Assembly: GCF_900489465.1 (NCBI RefSeq)
Contig: NZ_UEFQ01000016.1
Location: 62,001 to 126,000, forward strand
Length of the DNA: 64,000 nt
Direction of reading: 5' to 3'
Source: Aequorivita sp. CIP111184
Lineage (GTDB): Bacteria > Bacteroidota > Bacteroidia > Flavobacteriales > Flavobacteriaceae
Positions 25,204 to 33,648 of this stretch are shown one piece after another (position 1 is the stretch's first letter; every line of letters begins with the position of its first letter). The translations under genes were made by a program, and so were the position numbers. The notes beneath the pieces were generated by a model. The model worked only from the letters and a program-made list of their open reading frames with translations. It searched no databases and was not told the DNA's origin.

Positions 25204-26265
25204 ATGGATAAAACCAATTATCATATTATTGGCGTAATGAGCGGAACTTCGCTGGACGGGATTGATTTGGCGGAAGTCACTTTTAATTATTCTGAAAAAA
25301 AATGGAGTTTTCAAATTCTCGCTGCCGAAACTATTCCATATTCCTCATTTTGGAAAAAAGAACTGCGGAAAGCTATCCACTATTCCCAAGAAAAATTAGA
25401 GCGGATAGATTTTAAATACACTGAAAAACTTTCCGAAGAAATTTCTAAATTTATCAAAAAGCACAATATTCTTGAAATTGACGCAGTCTGTAGTCACGGT
25501 CATACTATCTTGCACCGTCCCGATAAAGGGTTGACCTATCAAATAGGAAATTTACCGCGTATTTCAAAAATGCTCGAACAAACGGTGGTTTGTGATTTTA
25601 GAGTGCAAGATGTAGAATTTGGAGGGCAAGGCGCACCCCTTGTGCCAATTGGTGATCGCTTGCTTTTTTCAGAATATGATTATTGTTTGAATTTGGGTGG
25701 TTTCGCGAATTGCTCCTTTGAAAAAAATGGCGAACGGATCGCATATGATATTTGTCCGGTAAACATCGTTTTAAATAAATATGCCGAAAAGCTTGGGCAA
25801 GATTTTGACGAAGGCGGCAAATTAGCAGCTTCGGGAAATGTGAATAACCACTTGCTTCAAAAATTAAATTTACTTTCTTTTTATGCAGAAAAACCTCCAA
25901 AATCTTTGGGATTGGAATGGGTTCAGTCAACTATTTTTCCACTTTTGGAGGCGTCTAAAATTTCTTCCGAAGACATTTTAAGAACATTTACGGAGCACAT
26001 TGCTGTACAATTAGCCAATCAGTTTTCTAAAAATACTTTGGTTTACATAACCGGCGGCGGGGTCTATAATTCTTTTCTGATTGAAAGACTTAAGGATCTT
26101 GCCTCGGTTGAGATTATTATTCCTTCTCCAGAAATTATAGAATACAAAGAAGCGTTGATTTTTGGGCTTCTAGGTGTTTTGAAACTACGCGGAGAAGTTA
26201 ACTGTTTGGCGAGTGTTACCGGAGCTTCGAAAGATCATTCTTCGGGAAAAATCTTCTTTGCATAA
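25204..26265 (+). CDS. anmK: Anhydro-N-acetylmuramic acid kinase
   Basis: AnmK opens and phosphorylates 1,6-anhydro-MurNAc from recycled peptidoglycan, giving MurNAc-6-phosphate. The 353 residues show the phosphate-1 loop IGVMSGTSLDGIDLAEV (9-25), the conserved CSHGHTILHRP and QIGNLPRIS, the NLGGFANCSF segment, and a C-terminal VYITGGGVYNSFLIERL sugar-kinase motif. The length is near the 370 usual for the family. It acts in the cytosol. No other recycling gene (murQ, amiD-type) is next to it, although a glucosaminidase fragment lies at the left edge of the window. Confidence 0.95.
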   Translation: MDKTNYHIIGVMSGTSLDGIDLAEVTFNYSEKKWSFQILAAETIPYSSFWKKELRKAIHYSQEKLERIDFKYTEKLSEEISKFIKKHNILEIDAVCSHGHTILHRPDKGLTYQIGNLPRISKMLEQTVVCDFRVQDVEFGGQGAPLVPIGDRLLFSEYDYCLNLGGFANCSFEKNGERIAYDICPVNIVLNKYAEKLGQDFDEGGKLAASGNVNNHLLQKLNLLSFYAEKPPKSLGLEWVQSTIFPLLEASKISSEDILRTFTEHIAVQLANQFSKNTLVYITGGGVYNSFLIERLKDLASVEIIIPSPEIIEYKEALIFGLLGVLKLRGEVNCLASVTGASKDHSSGKIFFA

Positions 26266-26303
26266 ATTTTACCTAAAATAAATACAAACCCTAACAAGTT
26301 TTT

Positions 26304-26311
26304 TATATTTG
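26304..26311 (+). promoter_or_regulatory. Possible -7 box upstream of the dehydrogenase gene
   Basis: TATATTTG fits TAnnTTTG, 80 bases before the start of the 26392 gene. No TTG is found at -33. If used, both hairpins at 26318-26374 would lie in the mRNA leader. Confidence 0.4.
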
Positions 26312-26317
26312 TCATCA

Positions 26318-26374
26318 CTATCCGAAGCCTTAGCGAAGGACAGCCATTTCACTCTGAAGCTATAGCGAAAGAGT
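26318..26374 (+). promoter_or_regulatory. Twin hairpins in the leader of the dehydrogenase gene
   Basis: Hairpin one pairs CTATCC (26318-26323) with GGACAG (26338-26343) with one mismatch. Hairpin two pairs ACTCT (26351-26355) with AGAGT (26370-26374). Both loops share the core GAAGCnnTAGCGAA, so the unit is repeated. They end 17 bases before the start codon. Confidence 0.5.
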
Positions 26375-26391
26375 TATATAATCTTACCTGA

Positions 26392-27618
26392 ATGAAGGAA
26401 TTACTTAAAAAGTACGAAGACAAAGAACCTGAAATTGTTTTTCATTGGAATGACCCCGAAACTGAAGCCGAAGGCTGGACAGTCATTAATTCATTACGAG
26501 GTGGTGCTGCCGGCGGCGGAACCCGTATGCGTAAAGGACTTGATATGAATGAAGTTCTTTCTTTGGCCAAAACAATGGAAGTGAAATTTACAGTTTCTGG
26601 TCCGGCTATTGGCGGCGCAAAATCTGGAATCAATTTTGATCCGGCAGATCCTGGAAAAAAAGGAGTTTTAGAACGTTGGTACAAGGCTGTTTCCCCATTG
26701 CTGAAAGCATATTACGGTACTGGAGGCGATTTGAATGTAGATGAGATACATGAAGTAATTCCAATCACTGAACAAAGTGGTGTTTGGCATCCGCAGGAAG
26801 GGGTTTTTAATGGCCATTTTTCGCCTACGGAAGCTGACAAAATCAACCGTATTGGGCAATTGCGCCAAGGCGTAATAAAGGTGCTGGAGAACGTAAATTT
26901 TTCGCCAGATGTATCCCGAAAATACACAGTGGCCGATATGATTACGGGCTACGGAGTTGCTGAGGCTGTTCGTCATTATTATGATATTTATGGCGGAAGC
27001 GTACAAGGAAAACGTGCTATAGTTCAAGGTTTTGGAAATGTTGGTGCAGCTGCTGCATACTATCTTTCGCAAATGGGAGCTAAAATAGTCGGGATTATTG
27101 ACCGCGATGGGGGAATAATTAATAAGGATGGTTTTTCTTTTGAAGAAATAAAGCAACTCTTTCTTAACAAGAATGGTAACACTTTGGTGTCCGAGAATAT
27201 GATTTCTTTTGAAGAAATAAATGATAAAATCTGGAAACTGGAAACTGAGATTTTTGCACCCTGTGCTGCTTCGCGATTGATAACAAAAGAGCAGATTTCA
27301 CAAATGATTGAAACAGGGCTGGAAGTAATTAGTTGTGGAGCAAATGTTCCTTTTGCAGACAAAGAAATTTTCTTCGGATCTATTATGGAGTTTACCGATG
27401 AACGGGTAAGTTTAATACCCGATTTCATCAGTAACTGTGGTATGGCAAGAGTTTTCGCCTATTTTATGGAACGCAAAGTGCAAATGACGGATGAGGCAAT
27501 TTTTAACGATACCTCTATTACTATTAAAAACGCTATCCAAAACACATTCGATAATAATAGCACCAAAACAAATATCAGCAAAACTGCTTTTGAAATTGCA
27601 TTGAAGCAGTTATTATAA
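26392..27618 (+). CDS. Glu/Leu/Phe/Val dehydrogenase family protein
   Basis: An NAD(P)-dependent amino acid dehydrogenase of 408 residues. The N-terminal dimerisation domain has SLRGGAAGGGTRMRKGLDM and the catalytic/substrate region GPAIGGAKSGINFDP (K77). YYGTGGDLNVDEIH (108-120) holds the conserved acidic residues. A Rossmann domain follows (AIVQGFGNVGAAAAYYL, then IDRDGG). Such enzymes interconvert an amino acid and its 2-oxo acid plus ammonia. The substrate cannot be read from sequence. The sodium/proton antiporter gene nhaD starts 21 bases downstream, so the two are probably cotranscribed. Confidence 0.88.
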   Translation: MKELLKKYEDKEPEIVFHWNDPETEAEGWTVINSLRGGAAGGGTRMRKGLDMNEVLSLAKTMEVKFTVSGPAIGGAKSGINFDPADPGKKGVLERWYKAVSPLLKAYYGTGGDLNVDEIHEVIPITEQSGVWHPQEGVFNGHFSPTEADKINRIGQLRQGVIKVLENVNFSPDVSRKYTVADMITGYGVAEAVRHYYDIYGGSVQGKRAIVQGFGNVGAAAAYYLSQMGAKIVGIIDRDGGIINKDGFSFEEIKQLFLNKNGNTLVSENMISFEEINDKIWKLETEIFAPCAASRLITKEQISQMIETGLEVISCGANVPFADKEIFFGSIMEFTDERVSLIPDFISNCGMARVFAYFMERKVQMTDEAIFNDTSITIKNAIQNTFDNNSTKTNISKTAFEIALKQLL

Positions 27619-27639
27619 TTCACAATAACCAACAGTATT

Positions 27640-29019
27640 ATGGCATCAATAATAATTTTAATTTTCGTAATAGGATACCTTTCCATCACTTTGGAACACC
27701 CTTTAAAACTGGATAAAACTGTTCCGGCACTTATAATGGCCTCACTTATTTGGGCTGTTCTCGCCATAGGTTTTACCAGCGGATGGTTTGATGTTATAAA
27801 TAGTGAAGAACAAGCTTTTAATTTTCTTTCCGGCGGAGAATCTGCGATGGAAGGTTTTGAGGGTACATTGCTTCACCATTTAGGAAAAACTGCAGAGATC
27901 CTTATTTTCCTTATAGGGGCAATGACGATTGTTGAAATTATTGACCTTCACCGTGGCTTTGAAATATTAAAAAGCGCAGTACGCACAAAAAGCAAAAGAA
28001 AACTACTTTGGATAATTGGTATTCTTGCTTTTTTCCTTTCAGCAATAATAGATAATCTTACCGCAACAATTGTATTGATTACACTTTTAAGAAAATTGAT
28101 TCATAGAAGGGAAGATAGACTTTGGTATGCTGCATTGGTGGTTATTGCTGCTAACGCGGGTGGGGCATGGTCTCCAATTGGAGATGTTACCACAACAATG
28201 CTCTGGATTGCAAAACTTGTATCTGCCGGTGGCTTGATAGAATTCGTGGTCTTACCCGCTATTGTTTGTTTTGTAGTGCCATTCGCTATTGCTAGTTATA
28301 TGCCTGCTTTTCGAGGTACTATTGATGTAGATGCACGTGAAGACAAAGCAGAAGAAGCTCTTTTAAGCAGCAAAACCATGTTGTTCTTAGGTCTGGGAAT
28401 GATAGTTTCTGTACCCGTGTTTAAAACATTAACACATTTACCTCCTTATATGGGGATGATGCTTGCGCTAGGTGTAGTTTGGCTTGTTTCAGAATACATT
28501 CACCCGGAAGAGGATTTCAGTAAAGAAAGAAGGCATTTGTATTCTGCACATAAAGCACTTTCTCGGATTGAAATTTCCAGTATCCTTTTCTTCCTTGGAA
28601 TATTGATGGCGGTTGCAGGGCTTGAAAGCCTTGTTTACGGAGTTGTAAATGGAGAAGAGGTTGGAACACTTCGTTATGTGGCAGAAGTGTTACAACAAGC
28701 CATACCGAATCAAGATATTGTTATTTTGTTATTGGGTGTACTTTCTGCAATTATTGACAACGTGCCGCTGGTTGCAGCTTCAATGGGAATGTATGACATG
28801 CCAATGGATTCCGTGCTTTGGCACTTTATTGCATACTCAGCCGGAACAGGTGGAAGTATGTTGATTATTGGTTCTGCTGCAGGAGTTGCCGCTATGGGAA
28901 TGGAGCGTATAGACTTTATATGGTATCTCAAGAAAATATCCTGGCTTGCCTTTATTGGCTTCATTGCTGGAGCAGGAGTATTCCTTTTATTTGAAAGAGT
29001 CTTATTTCACCATACCTAA
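27640..29019 (+). CDS. nhaD: Sodium/proton antiporter NhaD
   Basis: A 459-residue inner-membrane protein with about 12 predicted helices that exports sodium in exchange for protons. Conserved charged segments inside the membrane are visible: AIIDNLTATIVLITLL (around 131), NAGGAWSPIGDVTTTMLW and LSAIIDNVPLVAASMGMY (around 369). These ion-transporter-superfamily repeats carry the Asp/Asn pair used in transport. It is typical of marine Flavobacteriaceae, where sodium gradients matter. It follows the dehydrogenase gene by 21 bases and precedes exbB by 48. Confidence 0.95.
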   Translation: MASIIILIFVIGYLSITLEHPLKLDKTVPALIMASLIWAVLAIGFTSGWFDVINSEEQAFNFLSGGESAMEGFEGTLLHHLGKTAEILIFLIGAMTIVEIIDLHRGFEILKSAVRTKSKRKLLWIIGILAFFLSAIIDNLTATIVLITLLRKLIHRREDRLWYAALVVIAANAGGAWSPIGDVTTTMLWIAKLVSAGGLIEFVVLPAIVCFVVPFAIASYMPAFRGTIDVDAREDKAEEALLSSKTMLFLGLGMIVSVPVFKTLTHLPPYMGMMLALGVVWLVSEYIHPEEDFSKERRHLYSAHKALSRIEISSILFFLGILMAVAGLESLVYGVVNGEEVGTLRYVAEVLQQAIPNQDIVILLLGVLSAIIDNVPLVAASMGMYDMPMDSVLWHFIAYSAGTGGSMLIIGSAAGVAAMGMERIDFIWYLKKISWLAFIGFIAGAGVFLLFERVLFHHT

Positions 29020-29067
29020 CAATTTCTGAAATCTAATTTCGTTATCCACTAAAACAAAACCTTTTTT

Positions 29068-29766
29068 ATGCTAAACTCCTTTATTCAAGAAGGTGCTGAT
29101 GTTGCCCAAGATCTTGAGCCAGTTGCACAAGAGAAAACCCTATCCATAATGGATCTATTATTAACGGGAGGTATCGCCGGGCAAATAATTATCGCAGTGC
29201 TTTTTGTGCTTCTTTTCGTAGCAGTTTATATTTATTTTGAAAGACTTTTCGCAATTAAAGCGGCGTCAAAAATGGACGGTAATTTTATGAATCAAATCCG
29301 TGATCATGTTGCCAAGGGAAATATTCAAGCTGCAAAAATGCTTTGCGCCCAAAATAATACCCCAGTTTCACATTTAACTGAAAAAGGAATTTCCAGAATT
29401 GGAAGTCCTTTGGAAGACATAAATACAGCAATCGAAAACGCGGGGCGACTTGAAGTTTACAAACTAGAAAAAAATGTGAGTGTTTTGGCCACCATTGCCG
29501 GGGCTGCACCAATGATTGGTTTCTTAGGGACTGTAATCGGGATGGTTTTGGCGTTTCACGAACTAGCTACAAGTAGTGGTCAAGCCGAAATGGGGAGCCT
29601 TGCTGAAGGTATTTATACAGCAATGACTACTACCGTGGCAGGATTGATAGTTGGTATTATTGCTTATATGGGTTACAATCATCTGGTCGTTAAAACAGAT
29701 AAAGTAGTCCATCAAATGGAAGCTACTGCTGTTGATTTCCTTGATATTTTAAATGAGCCAGTTTAA
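29068..29766 (+). CDS. exbB: MotA/TolQ/ExbB proton channel protein
   Basis: A 232-residue membrane protein with three helices: one near 31-53 (GQIIIAVLFVLLFVAVYIYF) and two in the C-terminal half (LATIAGAAPMIGFLGTVIGM near 140-165, and MTTTVAGLIVGIIAYMGY). It contains the TolQ/ExbB signature with the conserved GxxxxAxTTxxAGL pattern. With ExbD it forms the proton channel that energises TonB-type transport. It is followed by exbD with TAATG overlap (the last base of exbB is the first of exbD), so the two are translationally coupled. Confidence 0.94.
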   Translation: MLNSFIQEGADVAQDLEPVAQEKTLSIMDLLLTGGIAGQIIIAVLFVLLFVAVYIYFERLFAIKAASKMDGNFMNQIRDHVAKGNIQAAKMLCAQNNTPVSHLTEKGISRIGSPLEDINTAIENAGRLEVYKLEKNVSVLATIAGAAPMIGFLGTVIGMVLAFHELATSSGQAEMGSLAEGIYTAMTTTVAGLIVGIIAYMGYNHLVVKTDKVVHQMEATAVDFLDILNEPV

Positions 29767-30158
29767 TGAATTTAAGAGGAAGAAATAAAGTAAGTGCTGA
29801 GTTTAGCATGAGTTCCATGACAGACATTGTGTTTCTGTTATTGGTATTCTTTTTGCTTACTTCGCCTGCAATAACGCCAGATGCCTTAGATTTAATTCTT
29901 CCAAAGGCAAAAGGAAAAACTTCAAACGTACAGAAAGCGTCCGTTAGCATTACAAAAGACGGTGCTTATTATGTGGACAAAGAACGGGTAAGTGAATACA
30001 GCATTGAAAGTGAGCTGAAAAAAACGCTCGCCGGACAGGATGAACCTACCATAATTCTTCGCGCAGAGGAAGGCGTGCCAATAGAAGATGCAGTATTCGT
30101 TATGGATATTGCAAATAGAAACAACTTCAAAGTTGTACTTGCCGTACGGCCAAATTAG
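29766..30158 (+). CDS. exbD: Biopolymer transport protein ExbD
   Basis: A 130-residue protein with one membrane helix (about 20-37, IVFLLLVFFLLTSPA) and a periplasmic C-terminal domain. The helix starts with the conserved Asp (D20, in SSMTDIVFLLL) that carries protons in ExbD/TolR. The periplasmic part has the family fold (SITKDGAYYVDKERVSE, ILRAEEGVPIEDAVFVMDIA). It partners with ExbB upstream, whose stop codon it overlaps by one base, and with TonB encoded 51 bases downstream. Confidence 0.94.
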   Translation: MNLRGRNKVSAEFSMSSMTDIVFLLLVFFLLTSPAITPDALDLILPKAKGKTSNVQKASVSITKDGAYYVDKERVSEYSIESELKKTLAGQDEPTIILRAEEGVPIEDAVFVMDIANRNNFKVVLAVRPN

Positions 30159-30209
30159 GCCATTACTTCCATAAGATATTTTTTGAAAAAGTAAAGTTAA
30201 CTACTGACC

Positions 30210-31028
30210 ATGAAGATGCTCGATACAGAACATAAAAGAAAAAGTATGGCCATCACGGTAATCGTGCATGTTATCATTCTTATTTTATTGTTTTATGTGG
30301 GAATGAAATATCTGGACCCACCTTTGGAGCAGGGCATAGCTATTAATTTTGGTACTACCGAAACTGGCAGTGGAAACATTCAACCTGTCGAAAAAATACA
30401 ATCCGCACCGCAAAAAACTATTCCCGAACCAGTTTCACAACCCAAAGCTGAAATTAAGGAAGAAGTAGTTACGCAGGACAATGAAGAAGCGCCTGTAATC
30501 AAAAAAGAAAAACCTAAAAAGGAACAAACAGAAACTCCCGTAAAAGAACAGCCTAAGAAAGAAGTAAAAAAGCCAGACCCAAAACCTGATAAATCTACAA
30601 CAGATGCGCTTTCCAGCATTTTGAACGGTCCAAAAAGTGATGGTACCGCAAAAGGGGGGGAAGGAAATGACAACAAGCCAGGCGATAAGGGAAGTCCTGA
30701 TGGCGATCCAAATGCTAGCAGCTATTATGGAACTGGGAAAGGATTGGATGGTGACGGTAACTATTTACTCGGCGGAAGAAAAGCACTGAACAAAGAAAAG
30801 TTCGTGCAGGATTGCAACGAAGCCGGAACTGTGGTAGTAAGTATAGAAGTGGATAGAAATGGAAAAGTAATTAGTGCAACGCCTGGAGTGCGTGGAACTA
30901 CAAATAATTCCCGATGCCTTACCGAGCCCGCAAGACGAGCTGCTTTGGCCACAAAATTTAATTCAGACGATAATGCTCCTGCTAAGCAGATTGGAAAAAT
31001 TATATACAAATTCAGTCTTTCTGAATAG
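30210..31028 (+). CDS. tonB: Energy transducer TonB-family protein
   Basis: A 272-residue protein with one N-terminal membrane helix (about 13-30, MAITVIVHVIILILLFYVG), a Pro/Lys/Glu-rich stretch that should span the periplasm, a Gly/Asp-rich segment, and a folded C-terminal domain from about 185 (KALNKEKFVQDCNEAGTVVV, then SIEVDRNGKVISATPGVRG). That build is typical of TonB-family transducers, which carry proton-motive force from ExbB/ExbD to outer-membrane receptors. The C-terminal domain is divergent, so a TolA-like role is a weaker alternative. It ends the exbB-exbD-tonB unit. Confidence 0.82.
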   Translation: MKMLDTEHKRKSMAITVIVHVIILILLFYVGMKYLDPPLEQGIAINFGTTETGSGNIQPVEKIQSAPQKTIPEPVSQPKAEIKEEVVTQDNEEAPVIKKEKPKKEQTETPVKEQPKKEVKKPDPKPDKSTTDALSSILNGPKSDGTAKGGEGNDNKPGDKGSPDGDPNASSYYGTGKGLDGDGNYLLGGRKALNKEKFVQDCNEAGTVVVSIEVDRNGKVISATPGVRGTTNNSRCLTEPARRAALATKFNSDDNAPAKQIGKIIYKFSLSE

Positions 31029-31089
31029 CCATTCCTGATAATAAATCCGTAATTTTTTTTAGTATCTTTAAACTTCAAAAAAAGGTGCT

Positions 31090-33591
31090 ATGCTTCGTAT
31101 TTCTACTATACTCTTTATTGTAATCTGTTTTGTGGGATGTAAAAATTCTTCTGAAAAATCCATTTCAAAGATTCCCGAAAAAGAAAAAAACGAAAAATAC
31201 CCTTTTGATCTACTATTTATGCAGCGCGCTTATCCTAGTGGCGAAATAAATACTTCTGCCTATTCCGAAGCAATTCAATGGAAAAGACAAGCGGTAAATA
31301 GAAGCATGGCCAATGAAATATGGCAGTTCAGCGGACCGCTAAATGTTGGCGGACGGATTACCGATATTGAAATCCCTACAACCCAGCCGGATGTTTACTA
31401 TGTGGGTGCAGCATCTGGAGGAATTTTTAAAACCGTAAATGGCGGAGATGATTGGACGCCAATTTTTGACGAACAGCAAATGCTCTCCATTGGCGATATT
31501 GAAATTTCCAAAAACAACAACAATTTAATTTATGTAGGTACAGGTGAAGTCAATGCTGGCGGAGGCTCTTTGGTTTACGATGGCGATGGAATATACAAAA
31601 GCACTGACGGCGGAGCTACTTGGCAATCTAAAGGTTTGCCAGATATTGGCAGTGTTGGCAAAATTGTTTTGGATCCAAATAACGATAACACAGCCTTTGT
31701 GGGTGCAATGGGGCCATTGTTCAGAAATAGCACTAATCGTGGAGTTTATAAAACTACAAACGGCGGCGATAGTTGGCAGCAGGTTTTAGCCGTGAGCGAT
31801 TCCACGGGAGTTGTAGATATGGCTATAAACCCTACAAACGGAAATATTGTTTATGCAGCTAGTTGGGAACGAATTCGAAGACCAAACCGAAGACAATACG
31901 GCGGTATTACTTCTGGAATTTATAGAACAACGGATGGAGGTTCCAATTGGAATGAGCTCACTAATGGTTTACCCAGCATCGCTTCTCAAAAAGGGCGAAT
32001 TAGTATAGATATTTCGCAATCAAACCCAAATGTGCTTTATGCGCGTTACGCAGATGCCTTGGGCAATATTCAAGGAGTTTACAAAACCAACAATGGTGGG
32101 GATTCATGGACCGCTGTGAATTCAAGTCAATTGACGGATGTTGGATTTCATTGGTGGTTCGGTGGAATTTTTATTGATCCAACCGATGAAAATGTGCTTT
32201 ACAATGTAGATTTTGAAGTACAGAAATCTACTAATGGCGGTAACAGTTGGAGCAGTGTTTTCACAAGCGCACATGTGGACCAGCACGCAATGGCTTTTAA
32301 CGCATCCGTTTCTGGCGAAGTATTGTTAGGAAATGATGGCGGTCTTTATTACAGTACCAACGGAGGTGCTTCTGCAGTAAAAGATTTAAAACTGCCTATT
32401 ACGCAATTCAACAGAATGTATGTTGATGCACAGGACGAAAACAAAATTTACGGAGGCGCACAAGATAATAGCACGAGCCGAACCCAAACAGGAGGGCTTA
32501 GTGATTGGAATATTATTTATGGTGGTGACGGTTTTCAGCCTTTGGTGGACCCTACAAACACAAATGTTATTTACGCACTTTATCAGTACGGTTCTTTAGG
32601 AAAATCAACTAATAACGGCGCAACCTTCTTCAATGCTACAAATGGAATATCCAGTGGCGATAGGAATAATTGGGATACCCAGATAATTTTTGATCCCAAT
32701 AATTCACAAATACTTTATTTCGGTACAAATAAACTTTATAAAACAACAAACGCTGCTGGCAATTGGAGCGCCATCAGCCCCGATTTAACAAATGGACCCC
32801 ATACAGGAAATCTCACTTTCGGAACCATCACAACTATTAGCGTTTCCAACTTTGATAGTGACGTTATTTACGTAGGAACTGATGACGGAAAAGCATGGAT
32901 TACCCAAGATGGTGGCGCAAATTGGACAGATATTTCGGCAGGAGTTCCGAACCGATGGGTTACTAAGATTCTTTCTTCAAAAGCGAATCCGAATACAGTC
33001 TATTTAACGCTTTCCGGTTATCGCTTTGGGGAAGATATAGGGCACGTTTATAAAAGTATTGACTTCGGAAACAGCTGGGTTGATATTTCAACCAGCTTGC
33101 CAGATATTCCTGTAAACGACATTGAACAAGACAATTTTGGAAACTTGTTTATAGGAACGGATGTAGGGGTTTTGGCTTCAAAAAATGAAGGGGTCAACTG
33201 GAACGTTTTGGGAGAAAATATGCCGTCTGCAGTGGTTTCAGATTTGTTTATTCACGAGGGTTCAGAATTTTTATATGCTGCCACTTTTGGCCGTTCAACT
33301 TATAAAATTGATATTTCAGAAAACATTTTAAATTTTGATGAAAATTCTTTTGCTACCGAAGTGAAAGTATTTCCAAATCCCACTTCGGAAATGGTGACTG
33401 TTTCCCTTAAAAACTCTTTCGGAAAAACTTCTTTAATAGTCTATGATGCTATGGGAAGATCAGTAAAACAGTTCAATTTTGAAAATAAAAGGGAAATTCA
33501 ATTTTCAGTTGAAAATTTTCAGCCCGGAATTTATTATTTAAAAATTTCCGACGGAAAAATGCAGACCACAAAAAAACTGATTATAAAATAA
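31090..33591 (+). CDS. BNR/sortilin-type propeller protein with lipobox and T9SS tail
   Basis: An 833-residue surface protein. At least nine BNR/Asp-box-like motifs (S/T-x-D/N-G-G-x-x-W, for example TNGGDSW, TDGGSNW, TQDGGANW) build a sortilin-like beta-propeller, which in glycosidases and receptors binds carbohydrate or peptide. The N-terminus, MLRISTILFIVICFVGC, gives a lipobox with Cys17. The C-terminus (EVKVFPNPTSEMVTVSL through to KKLIIK) is a type A T9SS sorting domain. Having both a lipobox and a T9SS tail is unusual. No glycosidase catalytic residues are apparent. folC starts 57 bases downstream in the same frame. Confidence 0.85.
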   Translation: MLRISTILFIVICFVGCKNSSEKSISKIPEKEKNEKYPFDLLFMQRAYPSGEINTSAYSEAIQWKRQAVNRSMANEIWQFSGPLNVGGRITDIEIPTTQPDVYYVGAASGGIFKTVNGGDDWTPIFDEQQMLSIGDIEISKNNNNLIYVGTGEVNAGGGSLVYDGDGIYKSTDGGATWQSKGLPDIGSVGKIVLDPNNDNTAFVGAMGPLFRNSTNRGVYKTTNGGDSWQQVLAVSDSTGVVDMAINPTNGNIVYAASWERIRRPNRRQYGGITSGIYRTTDGGSNWNELTNGLPSIASQKGRISIDISQSNPNVLYARYADALGNIQGVYKTNNGGDSWTAVNSSQLTDVGFHWWFGGIFIDPTDENVLYNVDFEVQKSTNGGNSWSSVFTSAHVDQHAMAFNASVSGEVLLGNDGGLYYSTNGGASAVKDLKLPITQFNRMYVDAQDENKIYGGAQDNSTSRTQTGGLSDWNIIYGGDGFQPLVDPTNTNVIYALYQYGSLGKSTNNGATFFNATNGISSGDRNNWDTQIIFDPNNSQILYFGTNKLYKTTNAAGNWSAISPDLTNGPHTGNLTFGTITTISVSNFDSDVIYVGTDDGKAWITQDGGANWTDISAGVPNRWVTKILSSKANPNTVYLTLSGYRFGEDIGHVYKSIDFGNSWVDISTSLPDIPVNDIEQDNFGNLFIGTDVGVLASKNEGVNWNVLGENMPSAVVSDLFIHEGSEFLYAATFGRSTYKIDISENILNFDENSFATEVKVFPNPTSEMVTVSLKNSFGKTSLIVYDAMGRSVKQFNFENKREIQFSVENFQPGIYYLKISDGKMQTTKKLIIK

Positions 33592-33648
33592 AACCGTTCA
33601 GCCATCAATTATTCCGAAACCATAGCCTGGCTTTTCGCCCAACTTCCA

